A DNA stretch of 64,000 nucleotides from Molanna angustata. Lineage: Eukaryota > Arthropoda > Insecta > Trichoptera > Molannidae. The stretch spans positions 12,049,062-12,113,061 of the forward strand of contig OY754972.1 in the NCBI GenBank assembly GCA_963576475.1. The letters are read 5' to 3'. The translations under genes were made by a program, and so were the position numbers. Positions within the stretch are counted from its first letter, which is position 1. The number at the start of each line of letters is the position of its first letter. Below the pieces are notes generated by a model. The model searched no databases. It was not told the origin of the DNA and was given only the letters and a program-made list of their open reading frames with translations. Shown here in pieces: positions 18,844-32,200 of this stretch.

Positions 18844-21800
18844 CTGAAAGAAAAAATATTTTTATTATATTAAAAACATTAACTTAATCATGCCGTAACC
18901 CTAATCAGAGAGAAGCGAGCTCCATACACTTGTCTTTGCAAATATTCATCACCTCACTCACATTATAATAAATCACATACCTAGATGTGTTGTTATTTAA
19001 ATTCCTTACGTTTCATTATTTCTAAATTAAGCCGATCAATAATATAAGTCGGTCTTTTCTTCTCACTTATTCTCTATATACTTTTTCTAATTCTTATATT
19101 TACATTATTACCATATAGCCAAAACAAGTACTGAATCAAACAAAAACTATTATCTTTTACAGCGTGGTCAATTAACATAACTACATCAATATGGTTCTTT
19201 AGGTACGTGTAGATTCAATACATTATTTGACGAATATATAATATGTGAGTATTTGAAAATATATTCATAGACTATGGATATAAGATTTTCAATTTTCAGC
19301 GCCAGGTGTAATCAATTAATTCTTTAATTTTATTTTTCAATCCTCCCCTAATTCCTTCCTACTTCCTTTGATGTTATCAATATCTTTAAATATTTATAAA
19401 TTTGACGTACTTTTATTGACTTTTTTTGACGTTATTTGACGTCGTCAATGGAAACACTATAAAACATTATTATATCACTAGCTTTTATGTCCCGCCGTTG
19501 GCCAAGAATGTAAAATTGTGAAGAAATAAGCAATCGTTTTTTATAATATTGTCACCCAATTATTTTGCAATATCGGACTATGAAAAGTGGTTTGAAATTT
19601 GATTGAGTTTAAGCATTGTAAAATGTTCAAGTGATGGCCACAACCCATTCTTTTTAATATATTGCTATAAAGTGTGAATGAAGTATAATATACAATTTCT
19701 GCACGCATGGACTATGCGAAATGGTTTTAAATATATGACTGTTTATCAACGTTGTAAAGAGATTGGTTTGGCCACAACCCCCATTTTTAAATATTATCAT
19801 CGAAAACAAATTGAAATATGTACCTATTGAAAATTTAGTAATTTTGGATGTTGGAATGTGGTTAAAATTTGATTAAATCATGTACCGAAAAGATCTAGCG
19901 TTGGTCACATCCCAGTCGTTTTTATATTTTTTCATCAAGTGTGCATTATATTTTTGCACAATTAGACTGATAGACAATTGACACAAAAGTCTACATTAAC
20001 GAAGAAGAAGAAGACTTAAACTATAGTAAATAGTTTTTAATTTGAATATAAACGTTGTGAAGAGTTCAGTTATGGCCACAACCCCCATTCTTTAAATATC
20101 GTCAACGAAATCAAATATGAAGGTGTTGAAAATTATTCAAAATAGGATGATATAAATGGTTTAAATTTGATTAAACAAAAGTATTGAAAAGATTCTAGTG
20201 CAGGTTACATCGTCACATCCCATTCGTTTTTACATATGTATTTTCATCAAGTGTGCATATCGTTAATAATATTTCTGAACAATAGACTATTAGACTTAAA
20301 ACTAACCCAAAAGTCTAAATAAAAAAGAGAAGAATAAGTATAAGACTATAAGAAATAGTTTGTATAAAAAACTATCCCAATGGTCTACATAAAATAAGAA
20401 AACATACACAAAATAGAAGAATTAGACTATTGGAAATAGATTAGGGTCTTCATAAAAAAAAGAAGATTAATCTATAGGAAATAGTTTTGTATAAAATTCA
20501 ACAAAGAAAACGAAGAAAAAGACTAAAGGAAATAGTTTGTGTAAAAACTGTAAAGTCTACATAAAATTAAGAAGAAAAAGAATTAGACTCCATGAACCGT
20601 CTCTTCAGACCCTTCAGTACCTCCCGTCCCTTCAATCCATCATTACGTCCCTTCCAATCAGGCCCTTTAGTACCTCCCGTCCCTTCAGGCCCTTTTATAC
20701 CTCCCATCCCTTCAGGCCCTTTAGTGCATCCCATACCTTCATTGCATCCCGTCCCTTCAGTCGCTTAAGAAATGTTTAAATCCAGAAACCATCCTGGAAG
20801 AACCGCGAAGATATGAAAGGACCTTCTTTTCCCAGGATACTCTACCTTCAAAGGTAAAATGACTAAATACACGAAGAAGAAGAAGAAAAAAGTTTAAATC
20901 CAGAAATCTGCGAAGAGATGGAAGGACAGTTGGACCTTCTTCTCTCAGGATACTCCAACTTCATAGGTAAAATGACCAAATACACGACGAAGAAGAAGAA
21001 GAAAAGAAGAAGAAAGTTTTAATTCAGAAACCTGTGAAGAGTTGGAAGGAAAATTGGACCTTCTTCTCCCAGGATAGTTCATCTTCATAGGTTAGATGAC
21101 CAAATACACGACGAAGAAAAAGAAGAAAAAAGTTTATATGCAGAACCCGTCCTGGAAGACCTGTGAAGAGATGGAAGGACAGTTGGACCTTCTTCTCCCA
21201 GAATACTCCAACTTCATATGTAAAATGACCAAATACACGATGAAGAAGAAGAAAAAAATTACATCTAGAAACCTGCGAAGAGATAGAAGGAAAATTGGAC
21301 CAACTTCTCCCAGAATAGTCCACCTTCATAGGTAAAATGACCAAATACACGATGAAGAAGAAGAAAAAAGTTTAAATCCACAAACCGTCCTGGAAGACCT
21401 GCGAAGAGATGGAGGGACAGTCGGACCTTCTTTTCCCAGGATATTCCCCCTTCATAGGTAAAATGACCAAATACACGAAGAAGAATAAGAAAAAAGTTTA
21501 AATCCAGAAACCATCCCGGGCATACGCTCGACAATTCACCAAAGTTTCATTTTAATCGGACAAACGGTTTAGGAGTACATCGCATACATGCATAAATAAA
21601 CAAATAAAATAATTTTCCGATAGAAAATCAGTATATTGTTGATTTGTAAGTAAATAGTAATAGGTAGGTACCTACCTACAACAATGTTCTAAATAAATTC
21701 GATTCATAACTAATTTTATTTGAATATCAGAATCTTTCCGTTACCATAGTAACCATTCCAATACGTTAAAAATATCAAATGGTTTGAGACTTTTTTGAAT

Positions 21801-24800
21801 ATGTAGGTACCTACATTGGTTTGTTCGATGCCATAAAAATGAAAATTGTCAGAAAAATCAAATACTATAATATACAAATTATGCAATTTTATTATGCCTA
21901 TATCTTTACTAATAATAAACACATTTTTACAATATATGTCTTAAAACTCGCTGTAATGTCTTGTGTTTCATTTTATTATTTCATAATTACATTTATTTCA
22001 AAGGTTTATTATTTTCAAGAACATATTCATTCGGTAGGAAAATGAAATATTGTATGAAAAGATATTAACATGGCGGCGTTTATGTACAAAACGCTTACTT
22101 TAAAAATAAGTTAAACATTGTAATTATACAAAATATTCACCATGTTTTTCACTTAAACGCTAAGTTATACTTGAAAATATATTTTTTTCGTGTAAATACG
22201 TACTTCTAACTTTTAAACTAACAGATATTTGCGTGCAAAATGTACACTTTTTTGACAGATATGACTTGGAAAATTTTGTAAGAAAAAAATAATTATTTAA
22301 ATATTTTTAAAATTCAGCATTTTTATCGCATTATTTTTAGCGTGACACTGCATCAGGTATACTGGTACACGTTCGCACATAAATTAGATTTTTAGATGCT
22401 CTTGGTTTTTCAGAAGGCGTGAGACAAACACACACACACACTAACATTTTGATTGCTTTATTACTTTAGATTTAGAAACAAAACAGAACATGAAATTGAA
22501 GAAAACTAATTTTAACTAGTGATGAGCTAAGTATTGAAGTCTTACAAAATTTTAAAAACATAATAATAATACCTAAACACTTTCACCCTGCACAAATCGT
22601 GAGTTTATTGCTAAATAAAATTTTTTTTTTATTTAAAAAAAAGCAAGCAATTAGCATACTATAGCAGAAAAATAAACAAACATGTAAGATTAAGACCACA
22701 CCTGTGAACTGTGAATGCAAGACCATTGAACTTGCATTTGATCATTACTAATTTTAACAATGATAAAAACGTTTTTGTTGTATAATTTAACGATTGTTTT
22801 TATCATTTTTCTGTTTATACAATTTTACAGGAAATCTGATTATCATCTTCATCAAAAAGATAAGAATCTTGTGCTTGGTGATGGATGCACGTGATAATAA
22901 ACAATATTGAAAGGAAGTATGCAACAAATAATTAAAATAAAAATTAAATAAAAAAATATGTTACAAATAAAAAAATAGGCAATTGAAACAAATTCGGTTC
23001 ATAGATCAAACAAACCATTCATCGACACATAACCAAATTTAGCTCGATAGGTGTAGGTATATTATAGTCAGACAATTAATTCTCTGCTTTGTATATTTCT
23101 ATCGAAATTTCTACTTATGATATGTTAATCGCCCTTCACCTATCAGCGTTTGGTGCATCTTTAACATTTGATTGAAGTTAAATTCAAATGACGTCTTAAA
23201 TTTTATTAAAATGTTCAATTCAATTTGTTTTATATAAAATAATAGAATTACCTCATGTACGGTAGACATTCCAACAGCATCGACACCCAACATTTTTAGC
23301 ATTTTTAATTCTGATACCGTTTCAAAATTAGGGCCACCGAGGCATGTATAGACTCCTTCTTGGACAATGTCGTCAATTTCCAAGGATTTGGCGACCTAAA
23401 ATACAATTATTTAATTATAAGTAGGTAAGCACCTATAAAAAATATAAAAATGGATGATCTTTACGTTATCTGGGATCTATAATTCGTTGCAGAATAATGA
23501 AAGATGGCTTATTAAGCTCAAACAGATATTCCTTCAGTGCCTTCAGATTTTTCCATCTCTTTTTTTTTCTCGCACAACAGCTTTACGCCAGTTACAGTGC
23601 GACACCTGTTCGTTATTATGTTTATTATGTTTTGAATCGATCGTACTACCATATAATCTGTGATCGATCGCTGAACGCCCCAGAAGAAAGACGTCTTCTT
23701 CAACGGGTAAACCATTTAACAAAACAGACAAACCATTTAACAAAATCTTCCTAATATAGTGTTTCCTGTGAAAATTAATTCCAAATACTTAGATATTTTT
23801 TAATTCTTGAGTGAGATGTCAAATAAATAAATCAAGTAAAATTCAAAATACTTTTCGGTTGTGCGCTGAACAAATCCCCACAGTTTCATCGCAATCGGAT
23901 GGATGGTATAAGAGTTCATGGGTACCATACATAAATATTAATTGCTAATCAAATTAAATGATCGGTACAAGTAAAAAATAAAAGATGTTCGTTCTGAAAC
24001 TAATTGTTTAGACTAGACCATTTTTGATTTTTTTTGTTTTACCAAATAACACTTTTTGTGAGTCACTTCGTAACACGTTTCGGAAGAGCCTTGTGGTACC
24101 TATTGGCAACAATGGTTTATATTAACTACCAAAAAATATCAGCCGATTCTTTTAATGATAATAATTATTTTATCTTATGTATTCTCTTCCGTCTATTTAT
24201 TTATTTATTTATTTATTTATTTTGGATATCCAACAGTATACAGTAGAGCATAATGATATTAAAAACAATGAAAAAAAAACAAGTAAATGTAGACTACAGT
24301 ACATAATAATAGGACATCATATCAAATAATTTTAAAAGCTTAACATACAATTTACGAAAAATGAGAAAAAACAAAATTATAGGAACACACCTGAAACATA
24401 CAAGGAATAGTAGGTACAGAGAGGATTATATTCTAGAATCATAACATGGGATTCTAACTTACTTAAGGATCAACGAAGAAGGTGTTGCAACCATTATGGT
24501 GACACATACATATATTCATGTATATACTAGAGAGTGGAATTTTGAGTTATGTTATCAGTGCAAAGTTGGCGCTTTATCGCAATTTTGAACGAGTGTAGAG
24601 ATTGGGTATGAAAAAAGTCAATGTTATTGAGCAGGTTGTTAAAATTGGAGGTGGCCCGGTTAGTAAAGAAATTTTTCCTAAGATTAGTTTTAGAGTGTGA
24701 AATAGAAAAAGTAGGTTTTGATCTGACATTGTGGTTTGGAATGTGAAGTGAGATATTTTCTAATAAATTTGGATAATCAATGATGTTATGAAATAGTTTA

Positions 24801-27800
24801 AACAAAAATAGTGAGTCTGCAGTTATTCGTCTAGATGATAGTGATGGTAAATTAAATTTTGATTCAGCTAAGTACACGTTATTTATTTTTATTTTTTTAT
24901 TTATTTATCAAGGAAACATACAGTTTTATAAATAAATTGTAATGATACAAAATGAATTTATATGATTATGCGGGCCCATTAATTCCCGACAGCCAGATTT
25001 ATAGATGAGGTGTTTGAGGAAGCGTTTTTGTACACTATCCAGTCTATTTATGTACTTAAGATACATCGGGTTCCAAATTTGCGATCCGTACTCCAAATGA
25101 CTTCTTACCAAAGATGTATATAGAATATATACATCTATGGTAATATTTATGTCTATATTTTTATAAGTAGGTACTTACAATAATTACTATCCACATGGCA
25201 GAATTTTCGACATAATGCTTAGTAATGAATGTAAACGTAATTAAACTTGACTTTCAATACAACCCGCAATTTAAAAACTAATCGAAAATAGATCAAATAA
25301 AGTGTAAAAATGCCATTTTGATTATGCGATATAAATGCAGTGGCGAAGCTACTAGTCATCTGCGGCCTTACTGTCCACTGCAAATCCGATCCGATTCGCT
25401 AAGAACCTACCTTTGTAACGTAGAATGAATGCGGTAGGTAGGTATGTTTTAATAGTAAATAGTCGTTCATTTGAATGTACGCAGGCGGCAGATAGGTAAT
25501 TTCTAAATGAAAATTTGAAATCGGGATCGGATTCGAGTTTTAAGAGTAAGGCTACTGGAGGGCCCGGCTGAAAAGTGGGCCTAAATTCTGAACACACTAT
25601 GAAAATATAATTATTATCAATCTAAAAAACCAACTCAAACAAAATTTAGATAATATTAAAAAAAAATCATTATTAGTGTAAAAAATCTTATTAGAATAAG
25701 AAAAAGGACAGTTTGGAAACGGTGACCTTATACCTAATTAATTTTCTCATGTATCTATTATGGCAACATTTATTATGTGCAGATATGTACATAGTAGTAC
25801 TAGTAAATATCATAAAAAATATTTTGTGCAAATATGCTCATATTTAAAAAAAAAATGTTTGGGACTATAACTTAATTTTTGAGGGTTCAAGAGGTCGATT
25901 CCCGTCTATCCGTTGCCTTCGTTCTCCAGTTTCTAATATAATACATTATGCAGCGGAAGCATCCGCATCGACACTGTCCTTCCATCGAGTAGAGGTCTAG
26001 CTACGCCACTGCATAAATGGACTCGATTTTTACACGCTTTTATTTAACTTCACCTGTTTGTCCAAACTTGATTTCGTAATTGATTTTTAACTTAATTGCC
26101 GACCAATTAAGTATATTTAAATGTTTTAAGCGACATTTTTCGATATCGACATTATTATACCATTATATCAAGAGATTTTTTTTGAGAAATAGTTACCTCT
26201 TTCAGTTTAAAATATGGCCACTATTTTCTTAATAATGTTTTTTTATGACCTGTTTATTTTCAATTTCAACGTGAAGAAAACTTTAATAGGTGTCTCCTCA
26301 ATTGTTTTTTTTTTTACTTGCTATAATTTTATTTTTGAATCTCGGCATCTACTAATTACAAATTCTATGAATGCCACAAAATTTTTGTTATTAAATTACA
26401 TCGTGACGTAGATAGTCATCAATAATTTAATAAAAAATCAACACGTAAAAGTTTGTTAATGTATGTTTTTATACTATTCCATTTTATTATCTTAATTTTC
26501 CAAATATGAGAATTAGAAACGAAAGGAATAGATAAGGCAGAGGAAAAATCAAAAGCAAGTTATACTATTTACCTCTTTAGCTACCCTTATCAATTCCCTG
26601 TCATAAGCTTTATTCATAGGAGGAAATCTAGGTCCGAAGCGTTCATCGTTTGGTCCTTGGAGTGGATTATTTCCAGCGAATCCCATCAGATTGATGTGGT
26701 CCTTGACAAACATTATATCTCCAATTTTGAAGTTTTCATTCAGTCCACCTGCTGCATTTGTTGCAATCAAATGTTTAACTCCCAACAACTTCATTACTCT
26801 GACAGGCATGCAACACTAGAAAAATATAAAAGCAAAGATTATAAATATACCAAAACACGTAATCAAAAAAGTGAGCATATATACTTTCAACATTTCTCTA
26901 TTCAATGTTCATCACACAAATTTAAAATTCAGCATTAATACCTACCTCTAAAAAAATATTAAAAATATCCCTTTTTTAAATTACTCAATAACTGTGTGTC
27001 GTAGAGAAATACATATTCTATGAGTGCATAAAATCAAAGTGAATAACCGATAATGATTTTTCATTTCAAGTAAGGTTTATTCTAAAAATCAACAAATTTT
27101 GAGTTTCCGATAATTTAAATCATGTATAAACCGTTTTTAACGCACGCGATGATTACCCTCACTAACACGTAACTTCACAGTGCATTAGGCGGATTTAATA
27201 TATCATGTTTTCAGTCACTAGATTTATCGTTATATGTCCTCTTAAAACACATGTTTTGTTATAGAGCACGCCTGAAAACTCTGGAAAGTTGAAATAAAAT
27301 TATTTATTTATTTATTTGGGACAGAAACAGCGATCAAAAAAGAAAAATATACAAAACAGTAAAAAAAAAAACATGCGCCAAAATTACTATCCACAAATTA
27401 AAAAATATAATTAACAACATAATAAAATAGGTAGATGAGAAAAAAGAAAAAACATAGAACAAAAAATATGAAGAGATTATCAAAATAAAAGTATACAATG
27501 TAAATAAATAATAAAAAAGGATTTTGATTGGAGATGAAGAAAATTATTATATATAAACTTTATTTGAAATTACGAATTTTCCGTTTAAAAAGTTTTTCTC
27601 GATAGAAAAGGTATTAACGCACGGTAAAAACACAAACATGTCAGGATTACGATTGTGGCGATATATTATGTAAGTTATATGTATTAATTAGTCTTTATCG
27701 CGGCCATGCTATCAAGTTCATTCATTCAAAGAAAATGAACACTCCATGGATGTTCATTAGAAACAATTGTTTAATAATGATATAAATTTATATTACCTTC

Positions 27801-29179
27801 CATAGAGGATATCCTTCATAGTAGTGAAATCTGCCCTGCATACAGACAACCGGAACATTTCCCAAATAGCCAAAGACAAGTTGTCCTACATGACCCTCGA
27901 CCGTACTTATTGGAAAATTTGGAATGTCTTGGTAAGGAAAGCATGCCTTGGAAGTAAGGCAGTTGGCCAAGGGGCCTGAAAACAATTTTGGATCTTTAGA
28001 TAAATTAACGACTCTGCTCTAGAACTAGGTGTATTGAATAAAAAGAAATAAAATAGGGTATTGGTCGATGTTACATCATATAAATTAAATTGTATAAAAA
28101 ATTATATTCTTACAACTGGACTTATTTTTTTTGCTTTTCAAATATTAAGGATTACTTAATTAATAACAGAAATAAGAAATCAATTTAAACAGAAAAATAT
28201 AAAGATTATTTGACGTAACAATAATTAAAAGAATCATATGTATCTGATCGGCTAATCAGACTCTCATTAATTTAAAAATAATTAATTACATGTTTTGATC
28301 ATTTATTCAATATAACATAACACAAATGATTCATATAAAATTACTGTGCGTTGAAGGGAGAGGCAGGTATAGATATATACATTGTTTAACATTTATTTTT
28401 ATGCGATATTAAAATTAAATAATGCTTGAATTGAAAATTAAACACCATGTTTAAATATAAAAATATTGAATTAAATTAATCTTGAAAACAAATGCATAGG
28501 TACATAAAATTCCAAATCTATTTCACTATGATTTAATGTCAAGAATATTTTTACAGTGTACACAAAAAACAAAATAAAAAGCATGTTGCTGTTTGTTAAA
28601 ATGATATAAGTAGATTGTAACTTTAAAGTTGAATCAAAATAGAAATCAAATGAAGTAATGAAAAAATGGTATTATCTGAGTTCAAACCGGATTACATGGT
28701 TGAAATAATGAATAAAAATTTATGATAAATTTATTTATTTAGTGAACTTGTAACTTGAACTACGAGTAAAATAAACTCACCCATTCCAGAACCACATATA
28801 ACGCCGATAGTTGGTCGAATTGAGATTCTGTCTAATAAATAATTTGCCGTTTCTAATAGAGATTCATAAGTATATCTGAAATAAAAAAAAATAATTGCAT
28901 ATCAACGACATCAATTGTAATTTGTGATTGGATCCTGATATTAAAAATTCGCCTTAAGGGGGCGACTGCTGCCAATGTACCTATTTTTTCAAACTGATAT
29001 TACATCATTACTACAAAACTAATCATTTTGAAAACAATAACTTAGTTAGTTTTGATATTAGTAAAGAAAAATAAAGTTTTGATATTCCAACTATCGATTC
29101 GTTCATGAGAATTCAATTCTCTTAATGAATCGACATTATTAAGCCAAGATGCGTGTTTTATGTGAGTTTTGTGTGTGTG

Positions 29180-29229
<50 letters not shown>

Positions 29230-32200
29230 TGTGTGTGTCTGTGTGTCTGTCTGTCCCCCCCTTATAACTTTTGATCCGCTCAATTTACAGATCTCAAATT
29301 TTCAGAATATATAAACAGTTATAAGCCTACAAAACTTTTATACTCAGAATTGTGAATTTTTGTTTCAGTCAGGGGTTATCAACTTTTGAAATTTCGGTTA
29401 ATTTTTCCATATATCTCAGAAACCATAAAAGCTAGAACGCTGAAAATTGGTACAAACATAGACAAGTACAAAATCTCAAATTAGTTTTTTTTTTAAATTC
29501 CAGGGTTTCTCAAACATTTTTTATTAAGAAAAATATTTTTTTATGATAAATTTATGAGTTTAACTGCCTATATTTCCATATTTTTTTAAAATATCGCAAA
29601 AAGCCGAAACACCCCAACTAGATAATTTAATTTTATATAAAAAATATTAACATTGTTGTAGTACATCTCAATTTTTTTTAACAATTTTTATAAAAATTGA
29701 ATTTAGTGACGACATCGCTTCATACAATTTGTATGGTAGTCACCTATACACAATATCAAAGAAGACTTAATAGTTTGATACTTCATCTCCAAACATACAA
29801 TATATACCATCATGCTGTTTTCATATTCCGGGTAGGAAAAAAAGACTGACCTCCATACTATCCTATCTTGACTACCTAGGTACATGTGTTGTATAGAAAA
29901 CCAAATATCATAAAATAATAAATAATTTGTATTTATGGGTTTAGTACTTATTCTTCAACTATACATACCATCGCTGTCGACAGTTGGATCTCATGTGTTA
30001 CATACAACTAGTAATAAAGAAAAATAATGGCATATATAAAATAATGGTTTATCTTATATTTTTAATAAACTATAAGGTGTAGATCTATATATTTTTTTTT
30101 AATTAAAGAAGACAAAAATATGTGGAAAAATATGTCGTGACCATAGAATTATAATGTACAGAAGCCGCGTCTAGTACAAATTTCGAATTCAAATGTATGC
30201 CAAGTTTTTTTACATGTGTGTGTGAGGCGGTAGATCGGTTGGTCTACGTTTTATGTAGGTGTGCGTGTCAGTAGGTGTACGTATACTAGAAATTCTTCTG
30301 TTTCCTCGTAGTTTTAGTTGGCATACATTCATTGCGCTGACTAGGTATCTGTATCATATATAATCTAAGGTCGTGACGTTGCATTAATGCTTCAGGTAAA
30401 GAAAACTAAAAAATAAAAGAGTTTTTGGTTTATTTACTTAACCCTTGACTTAACCTGATGCATTAATGTAACGTTACAACATATTTTTGGAGATATTTTG
30501 TTTTTATTTAATTTAAAAAAAATATATATTTCTCTACGTCTTATTGTTTATTAAAAATATAAGATGAACGTTGAAAATCGGGGTATGCCATTATTCTTCT
30601 ACAAGAATTTGTACAGAATATTATCAAAAAGTTAAGATATATTTTTCTTTATTAATACCCAAACTATCTAAAATTTTTTTTTCATAAATATTTGAATATA
30701 AATAGTGATGGTATATCAAATTGAAAAATAGGTACATTGGCAGCAGTCGCCCCCTTAAAAGAGTCTCCTCAGTTATTCCCTGATGGAGAGGAAAAATAAA
30801 TCTATAGACGAGAAAAAGATTACAGAATGGTCTTGTGTAAATCATAAGATTAAGAAATACTGAGCTTATTTCAGTATTGATTTTTGTAAAATTATTTCTA
30901 GATATTTCGGAATTGGAAAGTAGTCGTTTGAGCGTATTATAATCATCGAATCATTCCTTTTAACGCGGATTTTTAATGTAAGACTAATATGAAAATTATG
31001 TAATATGAAATTATTAATTACATAATAATACGAAAAAACATTTATTGAAAAAGGTGATATAATTAATGATAAAAGTGTTATCTGTTGAACTCTGACAATG
31101 TCAATTTGCAATATATAAAAACAATCCAGTCTTTAGATATTATATTATGTTCTCGTTTTATTTACTTTTCGTCCATTGATTAATTATTAATAACAGTGAA
31201 ATGTTAAACAGAATCATAATAATTATGTTTTAAGTACAGCGGGAACAACAAACAACAAGAATTATCTATAATTATAATACCTATATTAGTAAAACCCGGC
31301 AGACGTTGTCCTGCCTGTTTAATTATTTACCTCCAAATATATATCAATGCTTGATCTGTATGTTTCCTTTTTATTTTTTAACATTCTTATTTAGAATCTC
31401 TAATTATAATTCCGATATTTTATTCACTTCCATCTCTACAGTATCTTCATTCCCTTCCGTCCCTAATATTCAGTCACTTCTCCATTATTTATAAATATAT
31501 AGGATTTTTACTTATTTAATTTTTTAAACAAACATACATGCATCCATTTTTATAAATATAATTAAATACAATATTTATTTATTTATTTACTTATTCAAAC
31601 AGATATACTTGAACCATTACGATTATATGATTTTTATATAATATACCATTTTTGTATATGGATATATAGAATTTTTTAAAATATTTATTGATTAATGCAT
31701 TTAATATATATTCACTTATTTATTATTTTTTTATTTATCTATTTATTCGATCTTTAATTCATTTATTTATTTTAATGTTATTTTTTTTTATTTAATTTTT
31801 TTTTATACATAATTTTTCAATAACTTTTGTGCGAGAAGTAAAAAACTAAATTAAAAGTCAAATACGTTTTCTGTTATGCGCTGAAGGAATCTCTAAAATT
31901 CAATGACAATCCCAAATAGATATTTTTTGTTAATTCTTGTGTGAGATATTAAATAAATAAATGAGTTTTTATTTTAAACCTTCTCGTATGTGCGCGGAAC
32001 AAACCCAAAAAGTTTCATTTCAATATCAAACATAATTATAAAAAAAAGTTTTGTGGGATATCGAATAAATAAATTATAATGCATTAACCTTATCCAGTAT
32101 GAGCTGAACATATTCCCAAAGTTTCATCGCAATCGGATGGTTGGTTTGGGAGTCCATACATACAAACAAACAAAATAAAAAAATATAGTTTTAATAAGAC

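Larger units (their letters stand above)
19478..21612 (+). mobile_element. Helitron-like non-autonomous element with internal arrays
   Basis: Starts 'cactagcttttatgtcccgc' and ends with 'caaagtttcattttaatcgg', 'ggtttaggagtacatcgc' and 'catacatgcataaataaaca', words typical of lepidopteran Helitron-like elements. Inside are degenerate repeats carrying 'tggccacaacccattc' (near 19634, 19768, 19900, 20072 and 20205), a short array at 20602-20765, and the 115-bp array at 20774-21535. No rep/helicase coding. It lies in PNP intron 5. The boundaries are approximate. Confidence 0.6.
23396..26572. other. PNP intron 4
   Basis: 3.2 kb. It contains a Helitron-like 3' fragment (23785-23945), a minus-strand LINE (24185-25112) and a hAT-like element (25338-26011). 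Nothing else was recognised at 26020-26570. Confidence 0.85.
28958..30754. mobile_element. TTAA-flanked DNA element with about 50-bp TIRs (piggyBac-type target)
   Basis: Left end 'gggggcgactgctgccaatg' + 'tacctattttttcaa' and its inverse at the right end, flanked by TTAA at 28954-28957 and 30755-30758. Similarity continues inward ('ctgatat.acatca'). No transposase seen. About 0.93 kb of its interior is the nested repeat at 29087-30013, leaving about 0.86 kb of its own. The TTAA target suggests piggyBac-like mobilisation; this is inference. Confidence 0.75.

Noticed and set aside
20537..20779. 80-codon frame (SRPFRPFSTS type)
   Set aside because: Arises from the CCCTTCAGG tandem repeat inside a Helitron-like element.
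21024..21534. Minus-strand frames of 108 and 89 codons
   Set aside because: By-products of the 115-bp tandem array.
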